Made by a program: the position numbers and the translations under genes | NCBI GenBank assembly: GCA_964408735.1 | Contig: CAYPAX010000016.1 | Location: 1-59,321 of the forward strand | Length of the DNA stretch: 59,321 nucleotides | Direction of reading: 5' to 3' | Origin: UBA7887 sp964408735 | Lineage (GTDB): Bacteria > Pseudomonadota > Alphaproteobacteria > UBA7887 | Shown here: piece by piece, positions 27,167 to 35,677 of the stretch | How positions within the stretch are numbered: the stretch's first letter is position 1 | How the letters are laid out: each line of letters opens with the position of its first letter | Notes under the pieces: model-generated | Database searches by the model: none | What the model was told of the DNA's origin: nothing | The model's input: the letters and a program-made list of their open reading frames with translations, nothing else

Positions 27167-27931
27167 CTATCCCTCTTCGCTGATCACGGTGAAAGTCCCG
27201 CGGCCGCCGACCACTTCGGCGAACGCTCCCGGATTGTGTATCGAGAATACCAGAATCGGAATGCTGTTTTCACGTGCCAAGGCCAACGCTGCGGCATCCA
27301 TCACCTTCAATCCTTCACTTAAAGCCCTATCATAACTTAATTTGATAAATCTTTCCGCTGACGGATTTTTCTTTGGATCATCGGAGTAGACACCATCGAC
27401 TTGCGTGCCTTTCAGGAGCGCATCGCAGCCGAGTTCGGCAGCCCGTAACGTTGCCGCCGTGTCGGTGGTGAAGTAGGGATTGCCGGAACCGGCGGCACAA
27501 ATCACCACCCGCCCCTTCTCCATATGCCGCGCGGCCCGGCGGCGGATGTAGGATTCGCAGATGGTCTGCATGGGAATGGCGGACAGCACACGCGTCGCAA
27601 CGCCCAGATCCTCAAGGCGGCTTTGCAGGCCAAGCGCATTGATAACGGTCGCCAACATGCCCATGCCGTCGGCTGTCACACGGTCGATCCCGGCCGCTAC
27701 GCCAGCCATGCCGCGGAATATGTTGCCGCCCCCGACAACAACACAGACCTGCACGCCGGCCCGGTGAACAGCGAGAATATCATCCGCGATCTGTTGCACT
27801 GCAGTCGAATCGAGGCCATAGGGCTGATCGCCCATCAGCGCCTCGCCGGACAGCTTGAGGAGTACGCGCCCATATTGCGCGTCGCCCTGCAACGCTCCAG
27901 GCTGGGCCAGCCCCGCTTGTTCAGACGCCAC
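27167..27931 (-). CDS. pyrH: Uridylate kinase
   Basis: The enzyme phosphorylates UMP to UDP for RNA, nucleotide sugars and lipid A precursors; bacterial PyrH is an amino-acid-kinase-fold hexamer regulated by GTP and UTP. Seen are RVLLKLSGEALMG, VVVGGGNIFRG, the DGMGMLATVINALG segment and FTTDTAATLRA. An ATG at 27982 is in frame, but the first 17 residues it adds have no family resemblance, so GTG at 27931 (254 residues) is chosen. About 100 bases separate it from tsf. Confidence 0.93.
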   Translation of the reverse strand: MASEQAGLAQPGALQGDAQYGRVLLKLSGEALMGDQPYGLDSTAVQQIADDILAVHRAGVQVCVVVGGGNIFRGMAGVAAGIDRVTADGMGMLATVINALGLQSRLEDLGVATRVLSAIPMQTICESYIRRRAARHMEKGRVVICAAGSGNPYFTTDTAATLRAAELGCDALLKGTQVDGVYSDDPKKNPSAERFIKLSYDRALSEGLKVMDAAALALARENSIPILVFSIHNPGAFAEVVGGRGTFTVISEEG

Positions 27932-28030
27932 CCTTTGCCCCCGTTGTCCCAATGGCCACGGGGCGCGGCTCAGTTTCCGCACCCTGGGACCGCAGTATAC
28001 GCGATGGCAGCAGCGATGGCAGGGCCGACT

Positions 28031-28939
28031 TTAGACCCCAGCCTGGGCAGCAACTTCGGCGGCAAAGTCGTCGTCGCGCTTTTCGATGCCCTCGCCGAGC
28101 TCGAAACGAACAAAGCCTGCGATGGCGATCGCAGATCCCGCCTCCTTGGCGGCAGCTGCCACGGCATCGCTGACCTTGGTCTTGCCGTCGATGACGAAGG
28201 TCTGGTCTTCGAGCACCACCTCGCCGTAATAGTTCTTGCGAAGGCGGCCCTCGACCATCTTCTCGACGACATGCTCGGGTTGCCCCGATTCCTTTGCCTG
28301 CTCGATGAGCAATGCCCTCTCGCGCTCCACCTTTGCAGGATCGAGGTCGTCACGGGTCAGTGCTTCGGGCCGCGCCGCAGCCACATGCATGGCTAGCTGC
28401 TTGCCGAGCCCTTCCAGTGCAGCCTGATCTGCTGCTGACTCGAGCGCCACCAGCACACCGATCTTGCCAAGGTTGGGCACAATGCTGTTGTGCATGTAGC
28501 TGACGACCACGCCCTGCTCCACCGACAGCCCGGCGCTGCGGCGCAGCACCAGATTCTCGCCGATGGTGCCGATCATATCGGTCAGGCTCTTGGCAACATC
28601 GCTCTCGCCGAGCTTGGCCATGTCGCCGCCGACGTCCAGCGCCGCCTTGGTCGTGGCAGCGACGAAACCCTGGAAATCAACGTTGCGGGCGACGAAATCG
28701 GTCTCGGAATTGACCTCGACGGCGGCACCGGCAGTGCCGCTCACCACTACGCCGACCAAGCCTTCGGCCGCAACGCGACCGGCCTTGTTGGCCGCGGCGG
28801 CCAGGCCTTTGGTACGCAGCCAGTCGACAGCTGCCTCAAGATCGGCGTCCGACTCGTTGAGCGCCTTCTTGCAGTCCATCATGCCCGCGCCAGTCTTGTC
28901 GCGGAGCTGCTTGACCATGGACGCTGTGATTTGCGCCAT
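28031..28939 (-). CDS. tsf: Elongation factor Ts
   Basis: The 302-residue guanine nucleotide exchange factor for EF-Tu. The N-terminal UBA-like domain has VKQLRDKTGAGMMDCKKAL. The core has VNSETDFVARN, the Asp-Phe pair that inserts into EF-Tu, and later MHVAAARPEAL. The frame is open further upstream through the rpsB 3' end, but MAQITASMVKQ is the family start. It lies five bases after rpsB, and both probably share the rpsB promoter. Confidence 0.97.
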   Translation of the reverse strand: MAQITASMVKQLRDKTGAGMMDCKKALNESDADLEAAVDWLRTKGLAAAANKAGRVAAEGLVGVVVSGTAGAAVEVNSETDFVARNVDFQGFVAATTKAALDVGGDMAKLGESDVAKSLTDMIGTIGENLVLRRSAGLSVEQGVVVSYMHNSIVPNLGKIGVLVALESAADQAALEGLGKQLAMHVAAARPEALTRDDLDPAKVERERALLIEQAKESGQPEHVVEKMVEGRLRKNYYGEVVLEDQTFVIDGKTKVSDAVAAAAKEAGSAIAIAGFVRFELGEGIEKRDDDFAAEVAAQAGV

Positions 28940-28944
28940 CTTCT

Positions 28945-29859
28945 CTATTCCCCTTTGTCCGCGGCAGCATCGCCGCCAGCCTCGGCAACAGGCGCTTCCA
29001 CTTTGGCCGGCTCTTCGGGCTTGGCAACAGGCGCTTCCGCTTTGGCCGGCTCTTCTGGTTTGGCCGGCTCTTCGGGTTTGGCCTCGGCCGCTACCACCTC
29101 TGCCTCGGCCGGCAGTTCCTCGACCATGCCTTCGGCGCTGGCGCCGACATCGCTGCCCTGGGCAGCGACCTCGGCCTGCAAGCCGCCGAGCACTGCCTGG
29201 GCGATCAGGTCGCAATAGAGGTTGATGGCGCGCGTGGCATCGTCGTTGCCGGGTATTGGATAGGTGATGCCTTCGGGATCGCTGTTGCTGTCGACCACGG
29301 CAATCACGGGGATGCCGAGCTTGGTGGCCTCGTGCTTGGCGATCTCTTCCTTGTTGGTGTCGATGATGAACAAGGCATCCGGCAGTCCGCCCATTTCGCG
29401 AATACCGCCGAGCGTGCGCTCCAAGCGATCGCGTTCGCGATTGAGCTTGAGCAGCTCCTTCTTGGTCAGGCCGCTGGCCTGCTCGTCGAGTTGCTGGTCA
29501 AGGGTGCGCAATCGGCTGATCGAGTTGGAGACGGTGCGCCAATTGGTCAGCATGCCACCGAGCCAGCGGTGATTGACGAAATACTGCCCGCAGCGTTTTG
29601 CCGCGGAGGACACCGGCTCCTGCGCCTGGCGCTTGGTGCCGACGAACAGCACGCGCCCGCCTTGAGAGACCACGCCCTGCACGAACTCCAGCGCCCGATA
29701 GAGCATCGGCACGGACTGCTGCAGGTCGATGATATGGACGCCACTGCGCACCCCGAACAGATAGGGGTCCATCTTGGGGTTCCAGCGATGGGTCTGATGA
29801 CCGAAATGTACGCCTGCCTCAAGCAGCTGGCGCATGGTGAAGGTAGGGACTTCCGCCAT
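28945..29859 (-). CDS. rpsB: 30S ribosomal protein S2
   Basis: S2 binds late on the back of the small subunit and is needed for S1 docking. The first 235 residues are a normal S2 (QLLEAGVHFGHQTHRWNPKM, NHRWLGGMLTNWRTV, LFIIDTNKEEIA, GNDDATRAI). The protein continues to 304 residues with a Glu/Pro/Ala/Lys-rich tail built from near-repeats of KPEEPA and EAPVA. Such acidic or alternating tails occur in alphaproteobacterial S2 but vary in length. An AAGGA ribosome binding site lies nine bases before the ATG. Confidence 0.97.
   Translation of the reverse strand: MAEVPTFTMRQLLEAGVHFGHQTHRWNPKMDPYLFGVRSGVHIIDLQQSVPMLYRALEFVQGVVSQGGRVLFVGTKRQAQEPVSSAAKRCGQYFVNHRWLGGMLTNWRTVSNSISRLRTLDQQLDEQASGLTKKELLKLNRERDRLERTLGGIREMGGLPDALFIIDTNKEEIAKHEATKLGIPVIAVVDSNSDPEGITYPIPGNDDATRAINLYCDLIAQAVLGGLQAEVAAQGSDVGASAEGMVEELPAEAEVVAAEAKPEEPAKPEEPAKAEAPVAKPEEPAKVEAPVAEAGGDAAADKGE
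28984..29079 (-). repeat. Tandem repeat encoding the S2 C-terminal tail
   Basis: Two near-identical 39-base units (28984-29022 and 29023-29061) are followed by a further copy of their 18-base end. The 18-base element, reading GGCCGGCTCTTCGGG plus three bases on the plus strand, occurs at 29005-29022, 29044-29061 and 29062-29079. All units keep the rpsB frame and encode KPEEPA/EAPVA repeats. Copy number could change by slippage without breaking the gene. Confidence 0.85.
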
Positions 29860-29932
29860 GGTTCTGTTTCCTTAATCCGGTTGTACCGCCGCGAGCCTCA
29901 AGCCGGGCCGCAAGGCCTGGCACCGGATCGGT

Positions 29933-29950
29933 GATGCGCTGCCGCGCATC
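29933..29950 (-). promoter_or_regulatory. Perfect hairpin in the rpsB leader
   Basis: GATGCGC and GCGCATC form a seven-base-pair stem with a four-base loop in the untranslated leader of rpsB, about 75 bases before the start codon. It could be part of an S2-binding autoregulatory structure, as leaders of rpsB are translationally controlled by S2 in other bacteria. This is inference from position. Confidence 0.3.
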
Positions 29951-29984
29951 GCCGTTCGCTCGCGTGTGTGATGACTTGCCGCGC

Positions 29985-30013
29985 GACATACCCCCAAACC
30001 GCCGCCTTGGCAA
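29985..30013 (-). promoter_or_regulatory. rpsB promoter
   Basis: On the minus strand TTGCCA (30008-30013) and TATGTC (29985-29990) are separated by 17 bp, the same architecture as the gltA promoter. The expected start near 29978 gives a leader of about 118 bases before rpsB. The promoter begins ten bases after the recQ stop, so the ribosomal/envelope cluster can be transcribed independently of dnaE-recQ. Confidence 0.55.
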
Positions 30014-30022
30014 GCCCGGGTT

Positions 30023-31828
30023 TCAGGCTGCGGCGTCGGGCCTGCCGATCTCTGCCAGAAATGTTTCAGCGAAGTCGCGCAGTTTGGTTTCACCGACGCC
30101 GTGGACGGCGGCGAATTCGTCCTGGGTTTGCGGTCGCCGTGCGGCCATGTCGGCAAGGGTTCGATCGCTGAAGATGATGTAGGCGGGAACACCTCGTTCC
30201 TTGGCGAGAGACAGGCGCAGGGTCTTGAGCCTGTTGAGCAGGTCCGGGTCCACGTTCGCCATGACTTCCGGCGCAAGCTTGCTCGATTTGCGGCCGGCGG
30301 CACGGCGTATGACATCCTGGCGATAACCGAAACTTTCCTCGCCCGCCAGCAACGCCCTGCCCTTGTCCGTGATGGTAAGTGCGCCGTGACCCTGGATGTC
30401 GATACGCAGGAAGCCGGTGGCAACGAGCTGGCGCACGAAGGAGCGCCATTCCGTCTTTTTCCGATTCGCCCCGGTAGCGAAAGTCGGCAGATCATGATGG
30501 CCGAAGCGCTCGACCTTTTCCGTCAGTGTGCCACAGAGGACATCAATGACGTGGGCGACGCCGAAGCGCTGGCCCGTGCGGTGGATCGCCGAGAGCACTT
30601 TGCGGCCGTCCTCGCTGCCATCGGTGATCGGTACGGGATCAAGGCAGACATCGCAATTGCCGCAAGGCTCGGCAGCCTCGCCAAAATGCTCCAGCAAGCC
30701 GCGGCGGCGGCACTCCGGTGCTTCGCAATAGGCGATCAGCGCGTCGAGGCGGTGATGCTCACGGCGCTGACGGGCATCGTCGCCGTTTTCCTGCTCGATG
30801 AACATGCGACGCATGCGTATGTCGTCGAGGCCATAGAGCATATGCGCCTCGGCCGGCGCGCCATCGCGCCCGGCGCGGCCGATCTCCTGGTAGTAGGCTT
30901 CGATGCTGCCGGGCAGATCGCAATGAAAGACAAAGCGCACGTCCGGCTTGTCGATGCCCATGCCGAAAGCGATGGTGGCGACAATGACCACCCCGGGCTC
31001 GGTCATGAACACGTCCTGGGATTCGTCGCGCTCGCGCTTGTCCATGCCCGCATGGTAGGGCAGCGCGCGATATCCCTCATCGGCGAGAAAGCCCGCCATC
31101 TCCTCGGTCTTGCGGCGAGACAGGCAATAGACGATGCCGCTCTCGCCCTTATGCTCGGCCATGAAAGTCGACAGCTGGCGCTTGGTCTCTCGCTTGGCCG
31201 AGACAGCCAGACGGATGTTGGGGCGGTCGAAGCCCGAGACGAAGAGCTGCCCGCTGCCGGCCAGCAGGCGGGCGCGAATATCCTCGCGGGTGACTTCATC
31301 CGCGGTGGCCGTGAACGCAGCAATCGGCACACCAGGGAAGCGCTGGCGCAAGTCGCCGAGGGCGGCATATTCAGGCCGGAAGGCGGGACCCCATTGTGAG
31401 ATGCAATGGGCTTCGTCGACGGCGATCAGGCGCACCGGCAGCCGGCTCAGTGCCGTCAGCATGCGCTCGGTCATCAGGCGTTCGGGGGCGAGATAGAGCA
31501 GCGCCGTTTCCGATGCCTGGACGCGGCGCCAAACGGCGACGTTGTCCTCGCGCGAGCGCGACGAATTGATGGTATCGGCCGCCACCCCGGCGAGGCGCAG
31601 GCCCGCCACCTGGTCCTGCATCAGCGCCACCAGCGGCGAGACCACCACGGTCAGCCCGCCAAGCACCAGTGCGGGCACCTGGAAACAGAGCGACTTGCCG
31701 GCGCCTGTCGGCATCACGGCGAGCACGTCCTCGCCACCGAGCACGGTGTCGACGACGGCTTCCTGGCCCGGGCGGAAATCCTCGAAGCCGAAGACCTCGG
31801 CGAGAACATGTTGCTTGTCGCTGGCCAT
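30023..31828 (-). CDS. recQ: ATP-dependent DNA helicase RecQ
   Basis: The 601-residue 3'-5' helicase acts in RecF-type recombination and fork repair. Domains in order: superfamily 2 helicase core (Walker A in PTGAGKSLCFQVPAL about residue 45; DEAH box in AVDEAHCISQWGPAF; motif VI in QEIGRAGRDG), zinc-binding cysteines (CEAPECRRRGLLEHFG and CGNCDVC around 370-395), winged-helix RQC domain, and a C-terminal HRDC domain (ERGVPAYIIFSDRTL). Length and layout match E. coli RecQ. Its ATG shares one base with the dnaE stop, implying co-translation with the replicative polymerase. Confidence 0.96.
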   Translation of the reverse strand: MASDKQHVLAEVFGFEDFRPGQEAVVDTVLGGEDVLAVMPTGAGKSLCFQVPALVLGGLTVVVSPLVALMQDQVAGLRLAGVAADTINSSRSREDNVAVWRRVQASETALLYLAPERLMTERMLTALSRLPVRLIAVDEAHCISQWGPAFRPEYAALGDLRQRFPGVPIAAFTATADEVTREDIRARLLAGSGQLFVSGFDRPNIRLAVSAKRETKRQLSTFMAEHKGESGIVYCLSRRKTEEMAGFLADEGYRALPYHAGMDKRERDESQDVFMTEPGVVIVATIAFGMGIDKPDVRFVFHCDLPGSIEAYYQEIGRAGRDGAPAEAHMLYGLDDIRMRRMFIEQENGDDARQRREHHRLDALIAYCEAPECRRRGLLEHFGEAAEPCGNCDVCLDPVPITDGSEDGRKVLSAIHRTGQRFGVAHVIDVLCGTLTEKVERFGHHDLPTFATGANRKKTEWRSFVRQLVATGFLRIDIQGHGALTITDKGRALLAGEESFGYRQDVIRRAAGRKSSKLAPEVMANVDPDLLNRLKTLRLSLAKERGVPAYIIFSDRTLADMAARRPQTQDEFAAVHGVGETKLRDFAETFLAEIGRPDAAA

Positions 31829-34800
31829 TAAAGGTCGTGCACGTCCACCACGCCGGGAACGGCCTTCAACGCCGCGCGCGCCTGCGGTCCGACGACATAA
31901 CGGCCATCAAGGTCGATCTTGACCTCGTCGCCGTCATCCACGGGCACCATCAGGCAGAGCTTGCCGGTGCCGTTGCGCTCGCGCTCGACGACGCCCTTGA
32001 GTGCCGGCAGCGCGACATCGGAGGCAAGGAATATCTTATAGCCCATGCAGGCGAGTGCCGCCCGCTCGTCGAGCGCCTCGACCTTGGTCGCGGTCAGGCG
32101 GGCCGGGTCGTCTTCATGCCGCAGGCTCGCCTCTATGCGCAGAAGCTGGCCCGGCTCGATCAATTCCCGTGCGCCTGCATAGCACTCCGAGAATATGGCT
32201 ACCTCGAACAAGCCGCTCTGATCGGACATCTGTACGAAGGCGAAACGGCCACGCTGGGAATTGCGCTCCTGCTTGCCGAGCACCACGCCGGCCACGGCGA
32301 CACGCCCCTCCGGTGTCTCGGCGAGGCTCGCAAAGGGGCTGACCCCGAGCTTGTCGAGATTGTCGGCATAGGCATCCAACGGATGGGCAGAGAGATAAAA
32401 GCCGAGCGCCTCGAACTCATGCTGCAGGCGGTCGACCATGGGCCAATCGTTGACCACCGGCAGCGGCGGGTTGGAGATGGCAGACTCGTCGCCGAACAGG
32501 TTTTCCTGGCTGCTGGCCTGCTCCTCTTTCATCAAATTGGCATGGCGCAGCAACAGATCGGCCGCCGCCGCCACCTGGGCCCGGTTGGGGTCGAGGCTGT
32601 CGAAGGCCCCTGCCTTGGCGAGATTTTCCAACTGCCGCTTATTGAGCGAGCGCGGGTCGATGCGGTTGGCAAAATCGAACAGGTCGCGGAACGGCCCGTT
32701 GGCCTGGCGCTCGGCAACGATCTCCTTCATAGCTGTAGCGCCGACGTTCTTGATCGCCGCCAGCGCATAGCGGATCGCCTTGCCCTCGACGGAGAATTCC
32801 ACCTCCGAACGGTTGATGTCCGGCTGGTGCAGAGCGATCTCGAGGCGCGCCAGCTCCTGGCGGAAAATGTTGAGCTTGTCGGTGTTGCCGCTGTCCAGGG
32901 TCATCGAGGCCGCCATGAAGGCGACGGGGTGGTTGGCCTTGAGCCAGGCGGTCTGATATGCGACCAGCGCATAACCGGCGGAATGCGCCTTGTTGAAACC
33001 GTAGCCGGCGAACTTGTCGACCAGGTCGAAGACGTAATTGGCGCGCGCCTTGTCGACGCCCCGTTCCATGGCGCCCTTTGTGAAGGTCTCGCGCTGGGCT
33101 GCCATCTCGGCCTTGATCTTCTTGCCCATGGCGCGGCGCAACAGATCGGCCTGGCCGAGGCTGTAGCCGGCGAAGACCTGGGCGATCTGCATCACCTGTT
33201 CCTGATAGATGATCACGCCGTAGGTATCCTTGGTGATCGGCGTGATGGTGTCGTGCAGGAACTCCGGTTCCTCGTTGCCGTGCTTGCAGGCGATGTATTT
33301 GGGAATGTTCTCCATCGGGCCGGGGCGGAATAGGGCCACCAGGGCGATGATATCCTCGATATTGTCCGCCCCTGCCTCGCGCAGCAGATTGCGCATGCCC
33401 GAGCTTTCAAACTGGAACACGCCGACCGTCTCGCCGCGGCTCATCAGCCCGTAGGTATCGGCATTGTCGAGCGGCAAATTGTCGATATCTACGCTTTCGC
33501 CGCCATCTTCCAGCAGCTTCCGCGCGCTCTCGATCACCGTCAGCGTCTTGAGGCCGAGGAAGTCGAACTTCACCAACCCCGCCTGCTCGACATACTTCAT
33601 GTTGAACTGGGTGACCGGCATGTCGGAGCGCGGATCGCGGTAGAGCGGCACCAGTTCGTCGAGCGGGCGATCGCCGATCACCAGGCCCGCGGCATGGGTC
33701 GAGGCATGGCGGTAGAGCCCTTCGAGCTGCAAGCCGATGCTCAACAGCCGGGCGACTTGCTGGTCCCCGTCGCGCTCTTCGCGCAGGCGCGGTTCCTCGT
33801 CGATCGCTTCCTGCAGCGTGACCGGATTGGCCGGGTCGTTGCGCACCATCTTGCAAAGCCGGTCGACCTGGCCGTAGGGCATTTGCAGCACCCGGCCGAC
33901 ATCGCGCAGCACCGCCCTCGCCTGCAATTTTCCGAAGGTGATGATCTGCGCCACTCGGTCGCGGCCGTACTCCTCCTGCACATGGCGGATGACCTCGTCA
34001 CGGCGGTCCTGGCAGAAGTCGATGTCGAAATCGGGCATCGACACCCGTTCCGGATTGAGGAAGCGCTCGAACAGCAGGCCGAAGCGCAGCGGGTCGAGAT
34101 CGGTAATCTTCAAGGCCCAGGCGACCACCGAGCCGGCGCCGGAGCCACGGCCCGGACCGACGGGAATGCCGTGTTCCTTTGCCCAATGGATGAACTCGGC
34201 GACGATAAGGAAGTAGCCGGCAAAGCCCATCTCGACGATAACGTCCAACTCAAAGTTCAGGCGCTCGCGATAGGCGCCAACGTCATCGCGGCCCTTCAGT
34301 CGCTCTTCCAGGCCCGCCGTCGCATCCGCGCGCAGCTTCTCTTCCTCGCTGGCTCCCTCGGCAAGCTCGGGCAGGCTCGGCAGCATGGGATCGCGTTGTG
34401 CCACCATGAAGGCGCAGCGCTTGGCGATCACGAGCGTGTTGTCGATCGCTTCCGGCAGATCGGCGAACAGCGTGCGCATCTCCTCTGCCGTGGCCAGGTG
34501 ATGGCTGGCGGTGACGCGCGAGCGGTCGTCCTGCGACACATAAGTGCCGTTGGCGATGCAGAGCAGGGCATCGTGTGCCTCGTGCATTGGGGCATCCGCG
34601 AAAAAGGCCTCGTTGGTGGCCACCAGGGGCAGGTCGTGGGCATAGGCGAGCCCGATCAGGGTATCCTCGATGCGGTCCTCGACCGGCAGGCCGTGGCGCT
34701 GCAATTCGATATATAGCCTCTCAGGGAATAGAGCCTTCAGCCTTTTCAGGGCGGCCTCGGCCTCGCTGCCGCGATCCTCCGCAAGCCGCCGCCCGACCGG

Positions 34801-35205
34801 GCCCTTCACGCCGCCGCTGAGCGCGATCAGGCCGTCGCTGTGGCCTTCGAGATCAACGAGCGCGACCTGTGCCGTCTCTCCCTCCGGCCCTTCGAGGAAG
34901 GCCTTGCTGACCAGCTTGATGAGGTTCTGCCAGCCTGCATCCGATTGTACCAGCAGCACCAATTGGTCGGGCTCCGCACCGTCGCCCGTGATTGCGAGCT
35001 GGCAGCCGACAATGGGCTGCACCCCTTGCTCGGCGCAGGCCAGGGAGAATTCCAGGGCGCCAAACAGATTGCCGGTATCGGTGATGGCCACGGCGGGCAT
35101 GCCGCGCTCGGCGCAACTGCGCGCAAGTGCGGCGATGCGCACCGCACCTTCGGAGAGCGAATAGGCGGTGTGAACCCTGAGATGGACGAAATCGCTATGC
35201 GGCAT
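31828..35205 (-). CDS. dnaE: DNA polymerase III subunit alpha
   Basis: The 1125-residue replicative polymerase. The N-terminal PHP domain starts at FVHLRVHTAYSLSEGAV. The polymerase palm carries GPGRGSGAGSVVAWAL near residue 350 and the two catalytic aspartates in PDFDIDFCQDRR near 390. The third acidic residue lies in KFDFLGLKTL near 545. A helix-hairpin-helix region (about 790-860) and the OB-fold domain (VAGVVLGKQERNSQRGRFAF) follow. Length is normal for DnaE1. It is separated from lolD by about 430 bases that hold a small plus-strand gene, and it overlaps recQ by one base. Confidence 0.97.
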   Translation of the reverse strand: MPHSDFVHLRVHTAYSLSEGAVRIAALARSCAERGMPAVAITDTGNLFGALEFSLACAEQGVQPIVGCQLAITGDGAEPDQLVLLVQSDAGWQNLIKLVSKAFLEGPEGETAQVALVDLEGHSDGLIALSGGVKGPVGRRLAEDRGSEAEAALKRLKALFPERLYIELQRHGLPVEDRIEDTLIGLAYAHDLPLVATNEAFFADAPMHEAHDALLCIANGTYVSQDDRSRVTASHHLATAEEMRTLFADLPEAIDNTLVIAKRCAFMVAQRDPMLPSLPELAEGASEEEKLRADATAGLEERLKGRDDVGAYRERLNFELDVIVEMGFAGYFLIVAEFIHWAKEHGIPVGPGRGSGAGSVVAWALKITDLDPLRFGLLFERFLNPERVSMPDFDIDFCQDRRDEVIRHVQEEYGRDRVAQIITFGKLQARAVLRDVGRVLQMPYGQVDRLCKMVRNDPANPVTLQEAIDEEPRLREERDGDQQVARLLSIGLQLEGLYRHASTHAAGLVIGDRPLDELVPLYRDPRSDMPVTQFNMKYVEQAGLVKFDFLGLKTLTVIESARKLLEDGGESVDIDNLPLDNADTYGLMSRGETVGVFQFESSGMRNLLREAGADNIEDIIALVALFRPGPMENIPKYIACKHGNEEPEFLHDTITPITKDTYGVIIYQEQVMQIAQVFAGYSLGQADLLRRAMGKKIKAEMAAQRETFTKGAMERGVDKARANYVFDLVDKFAGYGFNKAHSAGYALVAYQTAWLKANHPVAFMAASMTLDSGNTDKLNIFRQELARLEIALHQPDINRSEVEFSVEGKAIRYALAAIKNVGATAMKEIVAERQANGPFRDLFDFANRIDPRSLNKRQLENLAKAGAFDSLDPNRAQVAAAADLLLRHANLMKEEQASSQENLFGDESAISNPPLPVVNDWPMVDRLQHEFEALGFYLSAHPLDAYADNLDKLGVSPFASLAETPEGRVAVAGVVLGKQERNSQRGRFAFVQMSDQSGLFEVAIFSECYAGARELIEPGQLLRIEASLRHEDDPARLTATKVEALDERAALACMGYKIFLASDVALPALKGVVERERNGTGKLCLMVPVDDGDEVKIDLDGRYVVGPQARAALKAVPGVVDVHDL

Positions 35206-35434
35206 GTCTCCCTGAGAGTGGCATGCCAGCCTGGGCGAGTCATCTCAGCTGCAAGAGTCGCGCATTGCCTTCCTTCCCGGTGTCGCAAATGCGCAATAGC
35301 CAAAAAGAAACGGCGAATCGAAGCTTGATCACGGCAGCCTGTGAGCTACTTCACTGATTCGTAACGAAATGACCGGCAAGGTGGTGATCTTGAATGGGAG
35401 TTTGCGGCCCGAACAGTGGCCGGACGAGGATTGC

Positions 35435-35677
35435 ATGAAGTCTTGCGGCATGGATATCGGCGCCACCGCATCGAAGCTCGTCGACAGCCATGGCGAGGAT
35501 GCCGGCCTGGTCGCGCGGCAATGGGCGATGTGCGCCAAGAAGGCGGGCGATCCAAGCCGCCACAGGGCCTGGCTTCAAGTGCAGAATGTCATAAATAAAT
35601 TATGTTCCGACAGCCTATTGAAGAAGAACATTAAAGCTAGAACTCAATTTTCTCCAAGACCCCGTCCTGCAAAGTAA
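35435..35677 (+). CDS. Small conserved hypothetical protein
   Basis: An 80-residue frame, the only plus-strand gene between 15016 and the window end. The core MDIGATASKLVDSHGEDAG followed by AGDPSRHRAWLQVQNVINKL resembles short alphaproteobacterial proteins of the type LLIxQHGxDA...AGDxxG...WxxI...AIxEL. No function is established. A GAGGA ribosome binding site precedes the ATG at 35435; starts at 35369 and 35450 are alternatives. The basic C-terminal tail (KKNIKARTQF onward) overlaps the convergent lolD end by 41 bases and is unlike the rest of the family. The 229 bases upstream (35206-35434) show no other gene. Confidence 0.5.
   Translation: MKSCGMDIGATASKLVDSHGEDAGLVARQWAMCAKKAGDPSRHRAWLQVQNVINKLCSDSLLKKNIKARTQFSPRPRPAK

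Noticed and set aside
27932..27982. Longer N terminus of PyrH from ATG 27982
   Set aside because: The extra 17 residues have no resemblance to the family, whose N terminus fits a GTG start at 27931.
31669..33333. Plus-strand open frame of 554 codons across the recQ/dnaE junction
   Set aside because: Antisense to two intact, well recognised genes and without any domain resemblance.
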